A DNA stretch of 64,000 bases from Methanopyrus sp. SNP6 (lineage in GTDB: Archaea > JAADCQ01 > Methanopyri > Methanopyrales > Methanopyraceae): contig NZ_CP019436.1 in the NCBI RefSeq assembly GCF_002201895.1, forward strand, positions 447,456 to 511,455, in the 5' to 3' direction. The position numbers and the translations under genes were made by a program. Positions 25,850-33,260 of the stretch are shown here, one piece after another. The first letter of the stretch is position 1; the number at the start of each line of letters is the position of its first letter. The notes under the pieces are model-generated. The model had not been told where the DNA came from and searched no databases. It saw nothing but the letters and a program-made list of their open reading frames with translations.

Positions 25850-26795
25850 GTTGCTCACCGGTGCCGTGCTTCTAGGTTCGGCCGCGCTCCTAATGGTCGG
25901 TAGACTGAATAACCGAGGGTTCTTCTCGTGGCTTCGTACCGTAGGTATCTTGGGTCTGTTAGTCGGAATACTGTCCTTGGCACTGGCCGTTCTGACGGGG
26001 AGCGCGATCGCTGGGCTGGTTGTTGGAGTCATCACTGCCACGATGATGTACATGTTCTCCTCCCGTATAGTACGCATCCAGATGGGGGCCGTAGACGCCG
26101 AGGAGTTCCTCCGGTACAAGCCGGAGTACGCGGACAAGCTACGCAGAGTGCAGGAGATGGTGTCGAAGCTAGCGTCCAAGGCTGGGCTTCCAGAACCCGA
26201 GCTGGTGGTAGTTCCGGAGGAGACTGGTGTCGGCATGTACCCCAACGCCTTCGCCACTGGACGCCAATCGAAGCCCACAGTGGGAGTTACGGAAGGTCTC
26301 CTGAAGCACCTGGATGACGAGGAGATATACGAGGTACTGGGTCACGAGCTCGCTCACGTGAAGAACCGCGACACGCTCGTAATGACCGTAGCTGCAGCCG
26401 TGAGCACCGCTATCGCGTACGCGTTCGACCCGTGGCTAAATGCCATACACGCCGAAGATTGGGAGGATGTAGCCTTCCTGGTACTAGCGGGCACGTTGGC
26501 CTCGCTGATCTCGACGCTGCTCGTGGCCGCCATAAGCCGGTCGAGGGAGTACTTGGCCGACGAGGAAGGAGCGAAACTCTCGGAGAATCCTATGGGACTG
26601 GCCGAAGCCTTGGAGAAAATCGAAGCGATAATCAAATCCAACCCAACGCCCGCCAAGTCGTTGTCAGAAGTCTCAACGGCGCACCTGTGGATCGAGAACC
26701 CGTTCCGCGGAGGTCTGCTCCGACTGTTCAGCACTCATCCGCCGGTCGAGAAGAGGGTCGAACGTCTCAGGCGCCTCGCGAGAGAGTTGCAATGA
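25836..26795 (+). CDS. htpX: HtpX-like membrane zinc metalloprotease (M48)
   Basis: HtpX proteases degrade damaged membrane proteins. The 319-residue product has two N-terminal membrane helices (about 5-30 and 35-62), the zinc motif H-E-L-A-H near residue 169 with a downstream Glu in R-E-Y-L-A-D-E, two more membrane helices between them, and the C-terminal T-H-P-P-V-E-K-R motif typical of M48. ATG at 25836 follows GGGAGGG and overlaps the methyltransferase 3' end by 14 bases. Confidence 0.93.
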   Translation: MKGSELLTGAVLLGSAALLMVGRLNNRGFFSWLRTVGILGLLVGILSLALAVLTGSAIAGLVVGVITATMMYMFSSRIVRIQMGAVDAEEFLRYKPEYADKLRRVQEMVSKLASKAGLPEPELVVVPEETGVGMYPNAFATGRQSKPTVGVTEGLLKHLDDEEIYEVLGHELAHVKNRDTLVMTVAAAVSTAIAYAFDPWLNAIHAEDWEDVAFLVLAGTLASLISTLLVAAISRSREYLADEEGAKLSENPMGLAEALEKIEAIIKSNPTPAKSLSEVSTAHLWIENPFRGGLLRLFSTHPPVEKRVERLRRLARELQ

Positions 26796-27042
26796 CCGCA
26801 ATCGACCCAGGCATCCTCGAGGTAACGCCGTACATCCAAGGGGCACCATCTACCTTTCGGACGCGGCGGAGGAGCCACTTCTTGACCTTAGCCGCCTCGG
26901 GATGTTCGGGTTTCACTTCGGGCACGTAGAGCGGAATGTCCAGACGTTCCGCAGCCAATCTCAGTAGTCCAGAACCATAGGACCTTTCGAGTTTCGAGAG
27001 TGGGTCGTCGGTTCGGCACCCGGTCACACGCAGGAGAATCAT
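26767..27042 (-). CDS. small conserved-looking protein of unknown function
   Basis: This 91-residue frame overlaps the 3' end of htpX by 29 bases convergently. The translation is mixed charged/hydrophobic with strand-helix alternation and a W-L-L-R-R-V-R-K segment; no family is recognised. ATG at 27042 is part of an ATGA that closes a short upstream frame (27039-27224), which hints at coupling, but no ribosome-binding site is visible. The composition fits the host genes, so I favour a real gene over a shadow, weakly. Confidence 0.45.
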   Translation of the reverse strand: MILLRVTGCRTDDPLSKLERSYGSGLLRLAAERLDIPLYVPEVKPEHPEAAKVKKWLLRRVRKVDGAPWMYGVTSRMPGSIAVIATLSRGA

Positions 27043-27313
27043 CTCGAGGCGGCGAACGCCACATCTGGAAGCTCCAGCAACACTAGAGCTCCTCCGCACC
27101 GACCTCGAGAGGAAGGGCCAGAGCCCGAAGTGGCAACACACAGATCGGATACAACAAACTGCAGTACGTGGGCGAGCTCATGCGTGTACGTGGTCCGGAC
27201 AGTGTTACAATTAGCAGAGATCATCGAAGAATCAGGCTTAACAGTCGACGGGAGTTCGTGCTCGGATCACGGAGTACTGGAGCGATCTGATATATGATAT
27301 ATGAGCAGGATCG

Positions 27314-28132
27314 TCAGCACTGTCTGACCCGAACACCACTTTCGGCCAGGTACTCCTTCACCCCTTCGATCGTGAATTTCCCATAGTGGAAGATAGAAGC
27401 CGCGAGGGCTGCGTCGGCGTCGGTCTTCTTGAAGACCTCTACTATATGCTTCGGGTGACCGCAACCCCCTGAGGCTATTACTGGAATGTTCACTGCGTTA
27501 CACACCTCTCTAGTCAGTTCGATGTCGTAACCTTCCTGGGTACCGTCGGCGTCGATACTTGTCAAGAGTATCTCGCCCGCGCCCAGCTCCTCCGCTCTCT
27601 TAGCCCAGGTTATAGCATCGAGATCTACGGGCTCGCGACCTCCACGGACGTAGACTCGGAACCAGTATTCTCCGTTATCACCAGAAAAGACGTGATCCGC
27701 CACATGTTCATGCTCCGGCTTCAGAGGTTCCCGTTTAGCGTCGATCGCCACTACTACGCACTGCGATCCGAAAATATCAGCGGCCTCCGAGATTAACTCC
27801 GGGTTCTCCACCGCAGCGGTGTTCACGGAAACTTTATCGGCTCCGGCGGTCAATGCCCTACGGAAGTCCTCGACGTCGGATATTCCGCCACCTACGGTCA
27901 TGGGAATGAACACCGTCTCCGCGGTGCGACGCACCACGTCCACCATTAACCGGCGACCTTCAGGGGAGGCCGAGATATCCAGGAACACGATCTCATCGGC
28001 ACCGTGACGGTAATAGTGATGGGCCAACTTAGCGGGATCGCCAGCGTCGCGCAGTCCACGAAACCGTACGCCTTTCACGACGCGTCCGTCCTTGACGTCG
28101 AGGCAGGGTATGATGCGCTTAGCTAAGGCCAT
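27314..28132 (-). CDS. hisF: imidazole glycerol phosphate synthase, cyclase subunit HisF
   Basis: HisF uses ammonia from the HisH glutaminase to close the imidazole ring, yielding imidazole glycerol phosphate and AICAR in histidine biosynthesis. The 272-residue barrel has the first catalytic aspartate in [13 protein letters not shown], the second in A-I-D-A-K, and phosphate loops such as V-G-G-G-I and A-S-G-G-C-G. ATG at 28132 follows GGAG. HisH is not next to it. The gene is alone on the minus strand, divergent from the DUF434 gene. Confidence 0.96.
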   Translation of the reverse strand: MALAKRIIPCLDVKDGRVVKGVRFRGLRDAGDPAKLAHHYYRHGADEIVFLDISASPEGRRLMVDVVRRTAETVFIPMTVGGGISDVEDFRRALTAGADKVSVNTAAVENPELISEAADIFGSQCVVVAIDAKREPLKPEHEHVADHVFSGDNGEYWFRVYVRGGREPVDLDAITWAKRAEELGAGEILLTSIDADGTQEGYDIELTREVCNAVNIPVIASGGCGHPKHIVEVFKKTDADAALAASIFHYGKFTIEGVKEYLAESGVRVRQC

Positions 28133-28201
28133 TGGAGTCTCCGCCCACACCCCGGTTCCTCCTCATCGGGGTCGGCGTGGGGTAGCATCGTCATCGACGG
28201 G

Positions 28202-28915
28202 GTGGTATTCGAGATGATGGTCAGGGACCTCCTGGATTCTATCGAAAAATACCTTTTGGTGACGCGGAAGATGGTGAACGCGGGGATACCTAAAGATCGA
28301 GCGTTGAACACCGTACAGCGCACTTGGGGACTCACCAATAGGGAGAAGAAGGCGCTATACCGTATCGTGTGGTCTAGGTTGGAATCGTTACTCAGAGCCG
28401 GCAAAAGGGTCCCGACGCCGCTTCTTAGAGGGCAGGACTTGATAATCGACGGGTACAACGTACTAGTCGGGCTGGTGTCCCTGGACGCCGAGGAAGCCGT
28501 ACTCTGCGACGACGACGTGGTGCGTGACTTACGGATGTCCCCCAAGTTGGATGAGGAAGAAGTGCATACTGCACTTGAAATGTTGGAGACGTACCTGCGT
28601 CGCGTTGAACCGCGCTCGGTGAGGATACTCTTCGACGCTCCCGTGAGCGGTAGTGGTGAGCTAGCCGCACGAGTCGAGCGGTACCTGAAGGACTCGTTGA
28701 ACGTCCCGGTACGTGCCTCAGCCGTCAAAGGTGTGGACGAAAAGCTGGTGAGAACCCAAGGAGTGCCCGTAACGTCCGACTCCGGCATTATAGACCGTGT
28801 GTCCGCGTATCACGACGCCGTCAGAGAAGTGGCGGTCGCAGAAGGTATAGCCTTATGGATCCCGCCGGGACCGTCCGAGCCCAAGTTCGTACGTGCCCCC
28901 GTCCCGGGAGGGTAA
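28202..28915 (+). CDS. DUF434 family protein with nuclease-like C-terminal half
   Basis: The 237-residue product has a helical N-terminal domain with R-K-M and R-x-K-K-A-L-Y-R features typical of DUF434, and a C-terminal alpha/beta domain starting with I-I-D-G-Y-N-V near residue 80 that resembles the NYN/PIN nuclease fold (acidic residues D-G-Y-N, F-D-A-P and S-D-S-G). Function is not known; a role in RNA metabolism is inferred from the fold only. GTG at 28202 is used. A candidate C/D box RNA follows immediately. Confidence 0.78.
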   Translation: MVFEMMVRDLLDSIEKYLLVTRKMVNAGIPKDRALNTVQRTWGLTNREKKALYRIVWSRLESLLRAGKRVPTPLLRGQDLIIDGYNVLVGLVSLDAEEAVLCDDDVVRDLRMSPKLDEEEVHTALEMLETYLRRVEPRSVRILFDAPVSGSGELAARVERYLKDSLNVPVRASAVKGVDEKLVRTQGVPVTSDSGIIDRVSAYHDAVREVAVAEGIALWIPPGPSEPKFVRAPVPGG

Positions 28916-28982
28916 GGATGATGATCACGGGACCGGGATCGAGGGTAATCCGATGAGAGTAAGCGGCCACACCTGACTTAGG
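28912..28982 (+). ncRNA. candidate C/D box guide RNA
   Basis: Between two genes lies ATGATGA (box C, 28918-28924), a degenerate D'-like CGAG (28940-28943), a C'-like CGATGA (28951-28956) and CTGA (box D, 28973-28976). The 5' TAAG and 3' CTTA just outside boxes C and D can pair as a short terminal stem. Spacings (15, 7 and 16 bases; 59 bases from C to D) fit archaeal 2'-O-methylation guides, which are abundant in hyperthermophiles. The D' box is poor and the target is not identified, so this is a candidate only. Confidence 0.35.
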
Positions 28983-28992
28983 GGAACCGCGA

Positions 28993-29451
28993 ATGGTTCG
29001 GAGAACAGAGGTTTCAGAACGCATGGAGGACTATTTGGAAGCCCTATACCTACTTTCGAGACGCGGCTCCGACCGACATGTGAGGATATCGGAACTCAGC
29101 GAGTACCTGGAAGTGTCCAAACCGACGGCGTTGGAAATGATCAGGAAGTTAGCAGATCGCGGCTTGGTGGAGTACGAACGAGGTCTGGTAAAACTCACGG
29201 AGAAAGGTCGAGAGATCGGCAAGGAGGTGTGGGACAGGCACAGGGAGATAGCGTCATTCTTCCGGTTCTTGGGTGTAGATCCGAAGATAGCGGAACGTGA
29301 CGCATGCGCCATAGAGCACTCATTACATCCACAGTCTTTCCGGAGACTACGAAAACTGTTCCATTTCTTGAAAGAGGCTACCGGAGAACCGGCCGTGCGC
29401 GAGATCCTTGATAAAGTGCGAGGGGGAGACGAAGATTCAGACGAAGTTTGA
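28993..29451 (+). CDS. DtxR/MntR-family metal-dependent regulator
   Basis: A 152-residue transcription regulator: winged helix at residues 5-65 with the opening E-D-Y-L-E-A-L-Y and recognition helix S-K-P-T-A-L-E-M-I, then the dimerisation and metal domain with A-C-x-x-E-H residues (near 100-106) that bind Mn2+ or Fe2+ in this family. There is no SH3-like third domain, as in MntR. The next gene overlaps its 3' end, so the unknown protein there may belong to the same regulon. Which metal it senses cannot be told. Confidence 0.88.
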   Translation: MVRRTEVSERMEDYLEALYLLSRRGSDRHVRISELSEYLEVSKPTALEMIRKLADRGLVEYERGLVKLTEKGREIGKEVWDRHREIASFFRFLGVDPKIAERDACAIEHSLHPQSFRRLRKLFHFLKEATGEPAVREILDKVRGGDEDSDEV

Positions 29452-30061
29452 CGTTGATCGTAAGACGCTGAAGGCCGGACTCAGGAAGCTCCGGTCACTG
29501 GTTAAGGTCAAGATTCGGCTAGCCAAGGAGCACGGTACTGTAGAAGTAGACCAACCTCCTCTCCCCATCGTAAAAAGCTGGTACGGGGAGGTTCTGGAGA
29601 CTGTTGACGACGCCGAGAACTTCTTCGAAAGGGAACTCCGACGCATGTATAAGGTCAAGCTCGAGGAAGTACCTAGAGTGGTGTTCTGCGCTTTCGACGT
29701 AATCGAAGGAGTCAAGCATGAGTTCGAGCCTGAAAAGTATTTATACAGGTCCGGGGCAGTACCCGCGGGAGTTCAGGCGTTGACACTGGATATCATGACA
29801 GATGATCACAGGGAGAACGCCGTTTACATAGGAGAGCCTAGTCCGGAAGTGAGCCGCGACCGTTGGGCGGGCCGTGTGGTGTCTGTCCTCTCGAGGCTGT
29901 TGCCGGAGTGTGTAGAGGTTGGGTTGCTCGAAGATATCAGGGAGTTAGAGGGCGTAAGGGTGAGGATCGGGAAGTTCACCCTACTGAACTACGTTACCGG
30001 TGCGGCAATGGCGCTCTCGGGGGCTAGGGTCGAGCCCGAGTATCGAAGGGTAGCTCAGTGA
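29408..30061 (+). CDS. unknown protein coupled to the DtxR regulator
   Basis: The protein of about 208-217 residues is soluble, with a charged helical N-terminus and alpha/beta segments after residue 60; I recognise no family. It overlaps the regulator gene by up to 44 bases. TTG at 29408 is the only canonical start but has no ribosome-binding site, whereas an in-frame ATT at 29435 lies six bases after a strong GGGGGAG. The true start may therefore be the unusual ATT. The conserved spacing to the regulator suggests a related function, perhaps in metal homeostasis, which is inference. Confidence 0.7.
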   Translation: MIKCEGETKIQTKFDVDRKTLKAGLRKLRSLVKVKIRLAKEHGTVEVDQPPLPIVKSWYGEVLETVDDAENFFERELRRMYKVKLEEVPRVVFCAFDVIEGVKHEFEPEKYLYRSGAVPAGVQALTLDIMTDDHRENAVYIGEPSPEVSRDRWAGRVVSVLSRLLPECVEVGLLEDIRELEGVRVRIGKFTLLNYVTGAAMALSGARVEPEYRRVAQ

Positions 30062-30375
30062 GCCTTCTTAACTCTGGCTACCTCATGATGCAGCGGAGTG
30101 AAGTAATGGTCGAACGGGTCCCTACTGGAAATTCTGTAGTCCCTAGGAATCTCCCCCTCGTGTCTGGACTTTCTTCTTCTCACTTCGAGCAATCAAGTTC
30201 ACCCCCAACATTTTATCCTCTCGGCATATCCTCTCGATGAACATACGTAGGCAATCCAGCGGTAATTATTGATTTCGGCCGAGGGGTGGGAGTGATTGAG
30301 CGCATATCGTGCACACTACCAGACTTGGCGACCGTAATCATTATATATGATCCCAGAGGTTGAGTCGGTGGGAGC
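30062..30375. other. intergenic region before tRNA-Gln
   Basis: No gene is visible here. The only clear signal is the TATA box of tRNA-Gln at its right end (30342-30347). The remainder is mixed composition with a pyrimidine-rich segment around 30160-30230. A transcript tail of the preceding gene may end in it. Confidence 0.5.
30342..30347 (+). promoter_or_regulatory. TATA box of tRNA-Gln
   Basis: TATATA flanked by T-rich and AT-rich bases lies 34 bases upstream of the mature tRNA 5' end, so transcription would start roughly 8-10 bases before the tRNA, the normal archaeal spacing. It is one of few AT-only hexamers in the local high-GC DNA. Confidence 0.7.
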
Positions 30376-30451
30376 AGGGCCGTGGGGTAGCGGTCTATCC
30401 TGCGGGGCTTTGGACCCCGCGACCCCGGTTCAAATCCGGGCGGCCCTACCA
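30376..30451 (+). tRNA. tRNA-Gln (anticodon TTG), CCA encoded
   Basis: A full cloverleaf folds: acceptor AGGGCCG/CGGCCCT (7 bp), anticodon stem CGGGG/CCCCG with loop CTTTGGA giving anticodon TTG, and T-arm CCCGG/CCGGG with loop TTCAAAT. The discriminator is A (30448) and the CCA end is encoded (30449-30451). In archaea this tRNA is first charged with Glu and amidated to Gln by GatDE. Confidence 0.95.
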
Positions 30452-30493
30452 TATCGAATCGTTTTGAGAACCATAACAATAGGGGGAGACTCT

Positions 30494-30763
30494 TTGGACG
30501 CGCTGCTGGAGATTTGCATACTGAATGCACTGGCAGTGGTGGCCTTCGCTGTACTCGCCTGGGCAGCTTTTAGGTACGCACTTTCCTCATGGCTTATCAT
30601 GGCGATTATCGTCACGGGGATTCTCGGGTCAGCATGCGTTGACTACGTCATGATCAGCGTCGGGGTGTACGATGGCCCGTGGGAAACAGCGTTCGCGAGC
30701 GTTGTGTACGCGGTGGGATGGTGGATAGGAAGACCCGGACCGTCCAGCCCGGGGTCCCGTTAG
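30494..30763 (+). CDS. small membrane protein of unknown function
   Basis: An 89-residue protein with two or three hydrophobic helices and a C-terminal G-R-P-G-P tail. TTG at 30494 follows AGGGGGAG by six bases, a strong site. Its last codons run antisense through the SECIS hairpin of the hydrogenase operon, so the two transcripts converge and overlap. I recognise no family. It could be a small component linked to neighbouring metal or energy genes, but nothing shows this. Confidence 0.55.
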   Translation: MDALLEICILNALAVVAFAVLAWAAFRYALSSWLIMAIIVTGILGSACVDYVMISVGVYDGPWETAFASVVYAVGWWIGRPGPSSPGSR

Positions 30764-30776
30764 GGTTCCCCCGGGC
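30747..30776 (-). promoter_or_regulatory. archaeal SECIS element of vhuU
   Basis: On the minus strand, 19 bases after the vhuU stop, a perfect hairpin forms: GCCCGGGG pairs with CCCCGGGC, interrupted by an asymmetric bulge GAA opposite A, then CCC pairs with GGG around the loop TAAC. This is the archaeal SECIS design (long GC stem, GAA/A internal bulge, 3-bp upper stem, small loop) and it lies in the 3' untranslated region, as archaeal SECIS elements do. It directs decoding of the UGA at 30862-30864 as selenocysteine. Confidence 0.93.
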
Positions 30777-30795
30777 CATCATCCGGCCGGGGCGT

Positions 30796-30924
30796 TCAAT
30801 CCTCACCCTTTCGCTCTATCCGGAACTTCACGCGATCCAGCACGTGGGCGGCGCACGACAGTCAAATGTCGTAGCTCCTGATCACCATTTCCAGGTAATT
30901 CAACACATCCCGCTTCTCGGCCAT
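30796..30924 (-). CDS. vhuU: selenocysteine-containing hydrogenase subunit VhuU
   Basis: This 42-residue gene is read through an in-frame TGA at 30862-30864 (codon 21). The product contains the series D-I-U-L-S-C-A-A-H, matching the hydrogenase large-subunit C-terminal motif D-P-C-x-x-C-x-x-H with selenocysteine as a Ni ligand and Ile for Pro. In Methanococcus the same piece is a separate subunit, VhuU, completing the NiFe site of the F420-non-reducing hydrogenase. ATG at 30924 lies 13 bases after the vhuA stop and follows GGGGGA. The SECIS hairpin lies just downstream. Standard gene finding misses it because TGA appears as a stop. Confidence 0.93.
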
Positions 30925-30937
30925 CGGACGGTTCCCC

Positions 30938-32242
30938 CTAAGCTAGTTCCACGATTTCATCTTCTAACTTTTTCGCGGTCTTCTTCAATGCGAGCTCGAT
31001 CGCAGGGACGTTGTGAGTGGTAGCGACTATCAGGTTGGCCTCCTTCACGCGACCCTCGTCGTCGGTCACGTAGTGATGGATGAGCGTACCACGTGGCGCC
31101 TCGACGATACCGACTCCTTCTCCTGCCTTAGGCTCGTAGTCCTCCTTACACTCGTCCTCATCGGTGATCACATCGTCTTCGAGAAGCATCTTGGCCTCCT
31201 CGCATGCTGCCACTAGTTCCACGAGCCGGGCCCAGTTGATGGTGAGAGAGTAGTTCACACACTCCCCGAACTCGCCGACGTATTCTTCGTAGAGCTCTTG
31301 GGCGCGCTCAGTCTTCATCCCCGAGCAGACGTTGAGTCGTGCACCCGGTCCTACCCTGTAAATGCCGTCGGGGTACCCGACGTCCTTTAGGTACGGGTGT
31401 TTGACGTAAGAGTACTCGATCGTGCGCTCCGCGATCACGTCCTGGTACTCCTCCGGTTCGAAGCGAGTGACTTCTTCCCCGTTCGGATCCACTACCCTCA
31501 CTTCGCCGTCGTAGAACTCGTGCTTGTCACCGTCTGAGACGAGACCCATGTGATAAGTCTCGATGTTCCCGAGAGTCTCGAGCAGATCGATGTCATGCTT
31601 CTCCCGGTACTCCTCCAGCGTCTCTTTGATCGCTTCGATGCCGACCTTGGCGCCCTCGTACGCCATCTCGATCATCTCTTCGGCACGACTGAGTAAGTCA
31701 TCACGTGACTCCGGATCTACTGGGGAGGAGACGCCGCCCGGAATCCCTGTTACGGGGTGTATGGCTTTACCTCCTGTAGCCTCCACGATATCCTGGCCGT
31801 AGCGACGCAGTTCGATTGCTATTTTCCCGACCTCCGGGTTGTCTTCGACGATTTTCACCACGTTACGCTGGAGCGGATCCGCGTCCGGTCCAACTACGTA
31901 GTCTGGTGCCGCCAGGAAGTAGAAGTGAAGCGCGTGACTGTGGATCATGTTCCCGATGTGCATCAGCCACCGAATCTTGTGCCCTCCTTCGGGTGGCTCG
32001 GCGTCGAAGCATGAGTCCACGGCCTTGCAGGCCGCTAAGTGGTGGGCTGTCTGGCAGATACCGCAGATCCTGGACACGATGTAGGGAACGTCCTCCGCGG
32101 GGCGGCCTTGGACGAACTTTTCGAACCCTCGGACTGCGAGGACAGCGAACTTAACATCTGCCACCTCGCCGTTCTCGACCTCGATGATAACTTCACCGTG
32201 CCCTTCTACCCTGGTCAGGGGATGAATCTTGATCTCGGCCAC
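30938..32242 (-). CDS. vhuA: F420-non-reducing hydrogenase large subunit VhuA
   Basis: The NiFe hydrogenase large subunit oxidises H2 and passes electrons via VhuG and VhuD to heterodisulfide reductase. The N-terminal Ni motif R-I-C-G-I-C-Q-T-A-H sits near residues 57-66, after R-V-E-G-H-G. The protein ends at residue 434 with the helix before the usual C-terminal D-P-C-x-x-C-x-x-H, which is absent; it is supplied by the separate vhuU gene 13 bases downstream. This split also removes the need for C-terminal maturation cleavage of VhuA. It starts with ATG at 32242, 3 bases after vhuG. Confidence 0.94.
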   Translation of the reverse strand: MAEIKIHPLTRVEGHGEVIIEVENGEVADVKFAVLAVRGFEKFVQGRPAEDVPYIVSRICGICQTAHHLAACKAVDSCFDAEPPEGGHKIRWLMHIGNMIHSHALHFYFLAAPDYVVGPDADPLQRNVVKIVEDNPEVGKIAIELRRYGQDIVEATGGKAIHPVTGIPGGVSSPVDPESRDDLLSRAEEMIEMAYEGAKVGIEAIKETLEEYREKHDIDLLETLGNIETYHMGLVSDGDKHEFYDGEVRVVDPNGEEVTRFEPEEYQDVIAERTIEYSYVKHPYLKDVGYPDGIYRVGPGARLNVCSGMKTERAQELYEEYVGEFGECVNYSLTINWARLVELVAACEEAKMLLEDDVITDEDECKEDYEPKAGEGVGIVEAPRGTLIHHYVTDDEGRVKEANLIVATTHNVPAIELALKKTAKKLEDEIVELA

Positions 32243-32245
32243 CAG

Positions 32246-33163
32246 TTACTCCCCCTTCGAACCGAAGATCACGTCACGATGACCCTTCAGTAGAGACGCA
32301 GCCATGGAGAACATGTAGAGCTTCCCGGGTAGGTCGACGAGTCCCTTCAAAATCTCCTCGACGTCGACGCCGGTCTCGAAAGACACCGAAGCGATCGCAT
32401 CGAGGGACGCCGCACCCTGATCCAGTGCCTGCTTCGTCGGTCCGTTACACCCACGGCACGGTAGTCCTCGGGACGGACAGGCCGCTTCACATCCGGCGAC
32501 CGTGGCCGGTCCCATACACGGATAGCCCTGTTCGAGCAGGCACTTGTCCGGGTCGGGTCGGCCCTGACCGGTGCGGAACTTGATATCCTCGATCGGGATG
32601 TCCTCCTTCTCGCGGGGACATTCCTCGCACAGGTTCGTCGTCGGGAGTTTGGGCTGCCGGTCCTCGATGATGGCGGTGATGACTTCGGCAATGCTCTCCG
32701 GCTTGGGAGGGCAGCCCGGCAGCATGTAGTCGACGTCGATTACCTCGGGCAGCGGACGCACGTAGTCGAAGATCTCCGGAACGACCTCCTCCGGAGTCTC
32801 GCCTTCGTCGTCGGTGGTCGGGGTCTCCTTGAAAACCCACTCGAGGACGTCGTCTATGTGGTACAGGTTGGCCAACCCGTGGACTCCACCGTAGCAGGCA
32901 CATGTCCCCACGGCGACGACGATGTTAGCGGCCTCACGGAGTTCTTCCGCGACCTCGAGATCCTCCTCGTTCCGGATGCTTCCCTCGATCACCGCCACGT
33001 CCACGTGCTCCGGAATCTCCTTCTGGTCTACTAGTACGTAGCAGTAATCGATCTCGATGGCATCCTCTAGGAGATCGAGTAACCTCTCGTGGAGGTCGAG
33101 CAGTGACACGTGACACCCGACGCAGGAGGAGAGTTGAGCCGTCGCGATCGTCGCCTTGCTCAT
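32246..33163 (-). CDS. vhuG: F420-non-reducing hydrogenase small subunit VhuG
   Basis: The small subunit carries the iron-sulfur clusters that take electrons from the NiFe site. It has C-V-G-C at residues 14-17, G-T-C-A-C-Y-G-G and P-G-C-P-P-K-P-E for the proximal cluster, and a Cys-rich C-terminal part with C-P-R-E, C-M-G-P and C-R-G-C for the further clusters. The 305-residue size fits. It leads the operon vhuG-vhuA-vhuU; the VhuD subunit that links to heterodisulfide reductase is not in this window. The promoter is likely the AT-rich element at 33194-33202. Confidence 0.94.
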   Translation of the reverse strand: MSKATIATAQLSSCVGCHVSLLDLHERLLDLLEDAIEIDYCYVLVDQKEIPEHVDVAVIEGSIRNEEDLEVAEELREAANIVVAVGTCACYGGVHGLANLYHIDDVLEWVFKETPTTDDEGETPEEVVPEIFDYVRPLPEVIDVDYMLPGCPPKPESIAEVITAIIEDRQPKLPTTNLCEECPREKEDIPIEDIKFRTGQGRPDPDKCLLEQGYPCMGPATVAGCEAACPSRGLPCRGCNGPTKQALDQGAASLDAIASVSFETGVDVEEILKGLVDLPGKLYMFSMAASLLKGHRDVIFGSKGE

Positions 33164-33193
33164 CCCGCACTCCCCCGGCGGTGGTCCGAGCGT

Positions 33194-33202
33194 GATTTAA
33201 TA
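33194..33202 (-). promoter_or_regulatory. probable TATA element of the vhu operon
   Basis: On the minus strand the sequence TATTAAATC lies about 31-39 bases before the vhuG ATG, giving a short leader if transcription starts about 25 bases downstream. It is the only AT-rich element in the GC-rich gap between vhuG and cbiM. The same block may serve cbiM in the other direction. Confidence 0.5.
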
Positions 33203-33260
33203 CCGGATTGGGATTGAAGGATCGAATGCTACCCAACAGCTTCGACCGGGGGGTCCCGGA

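Noticed and set aside
30938-30940. TAG stop of vhuA as a pyrrolysine readthrough into vhuU
   Set aside because: The frame after TAG is not the vhuU frame, and vhuU has its own ATG and ribosome-binding site; nothing else suggests pyrrolysine.
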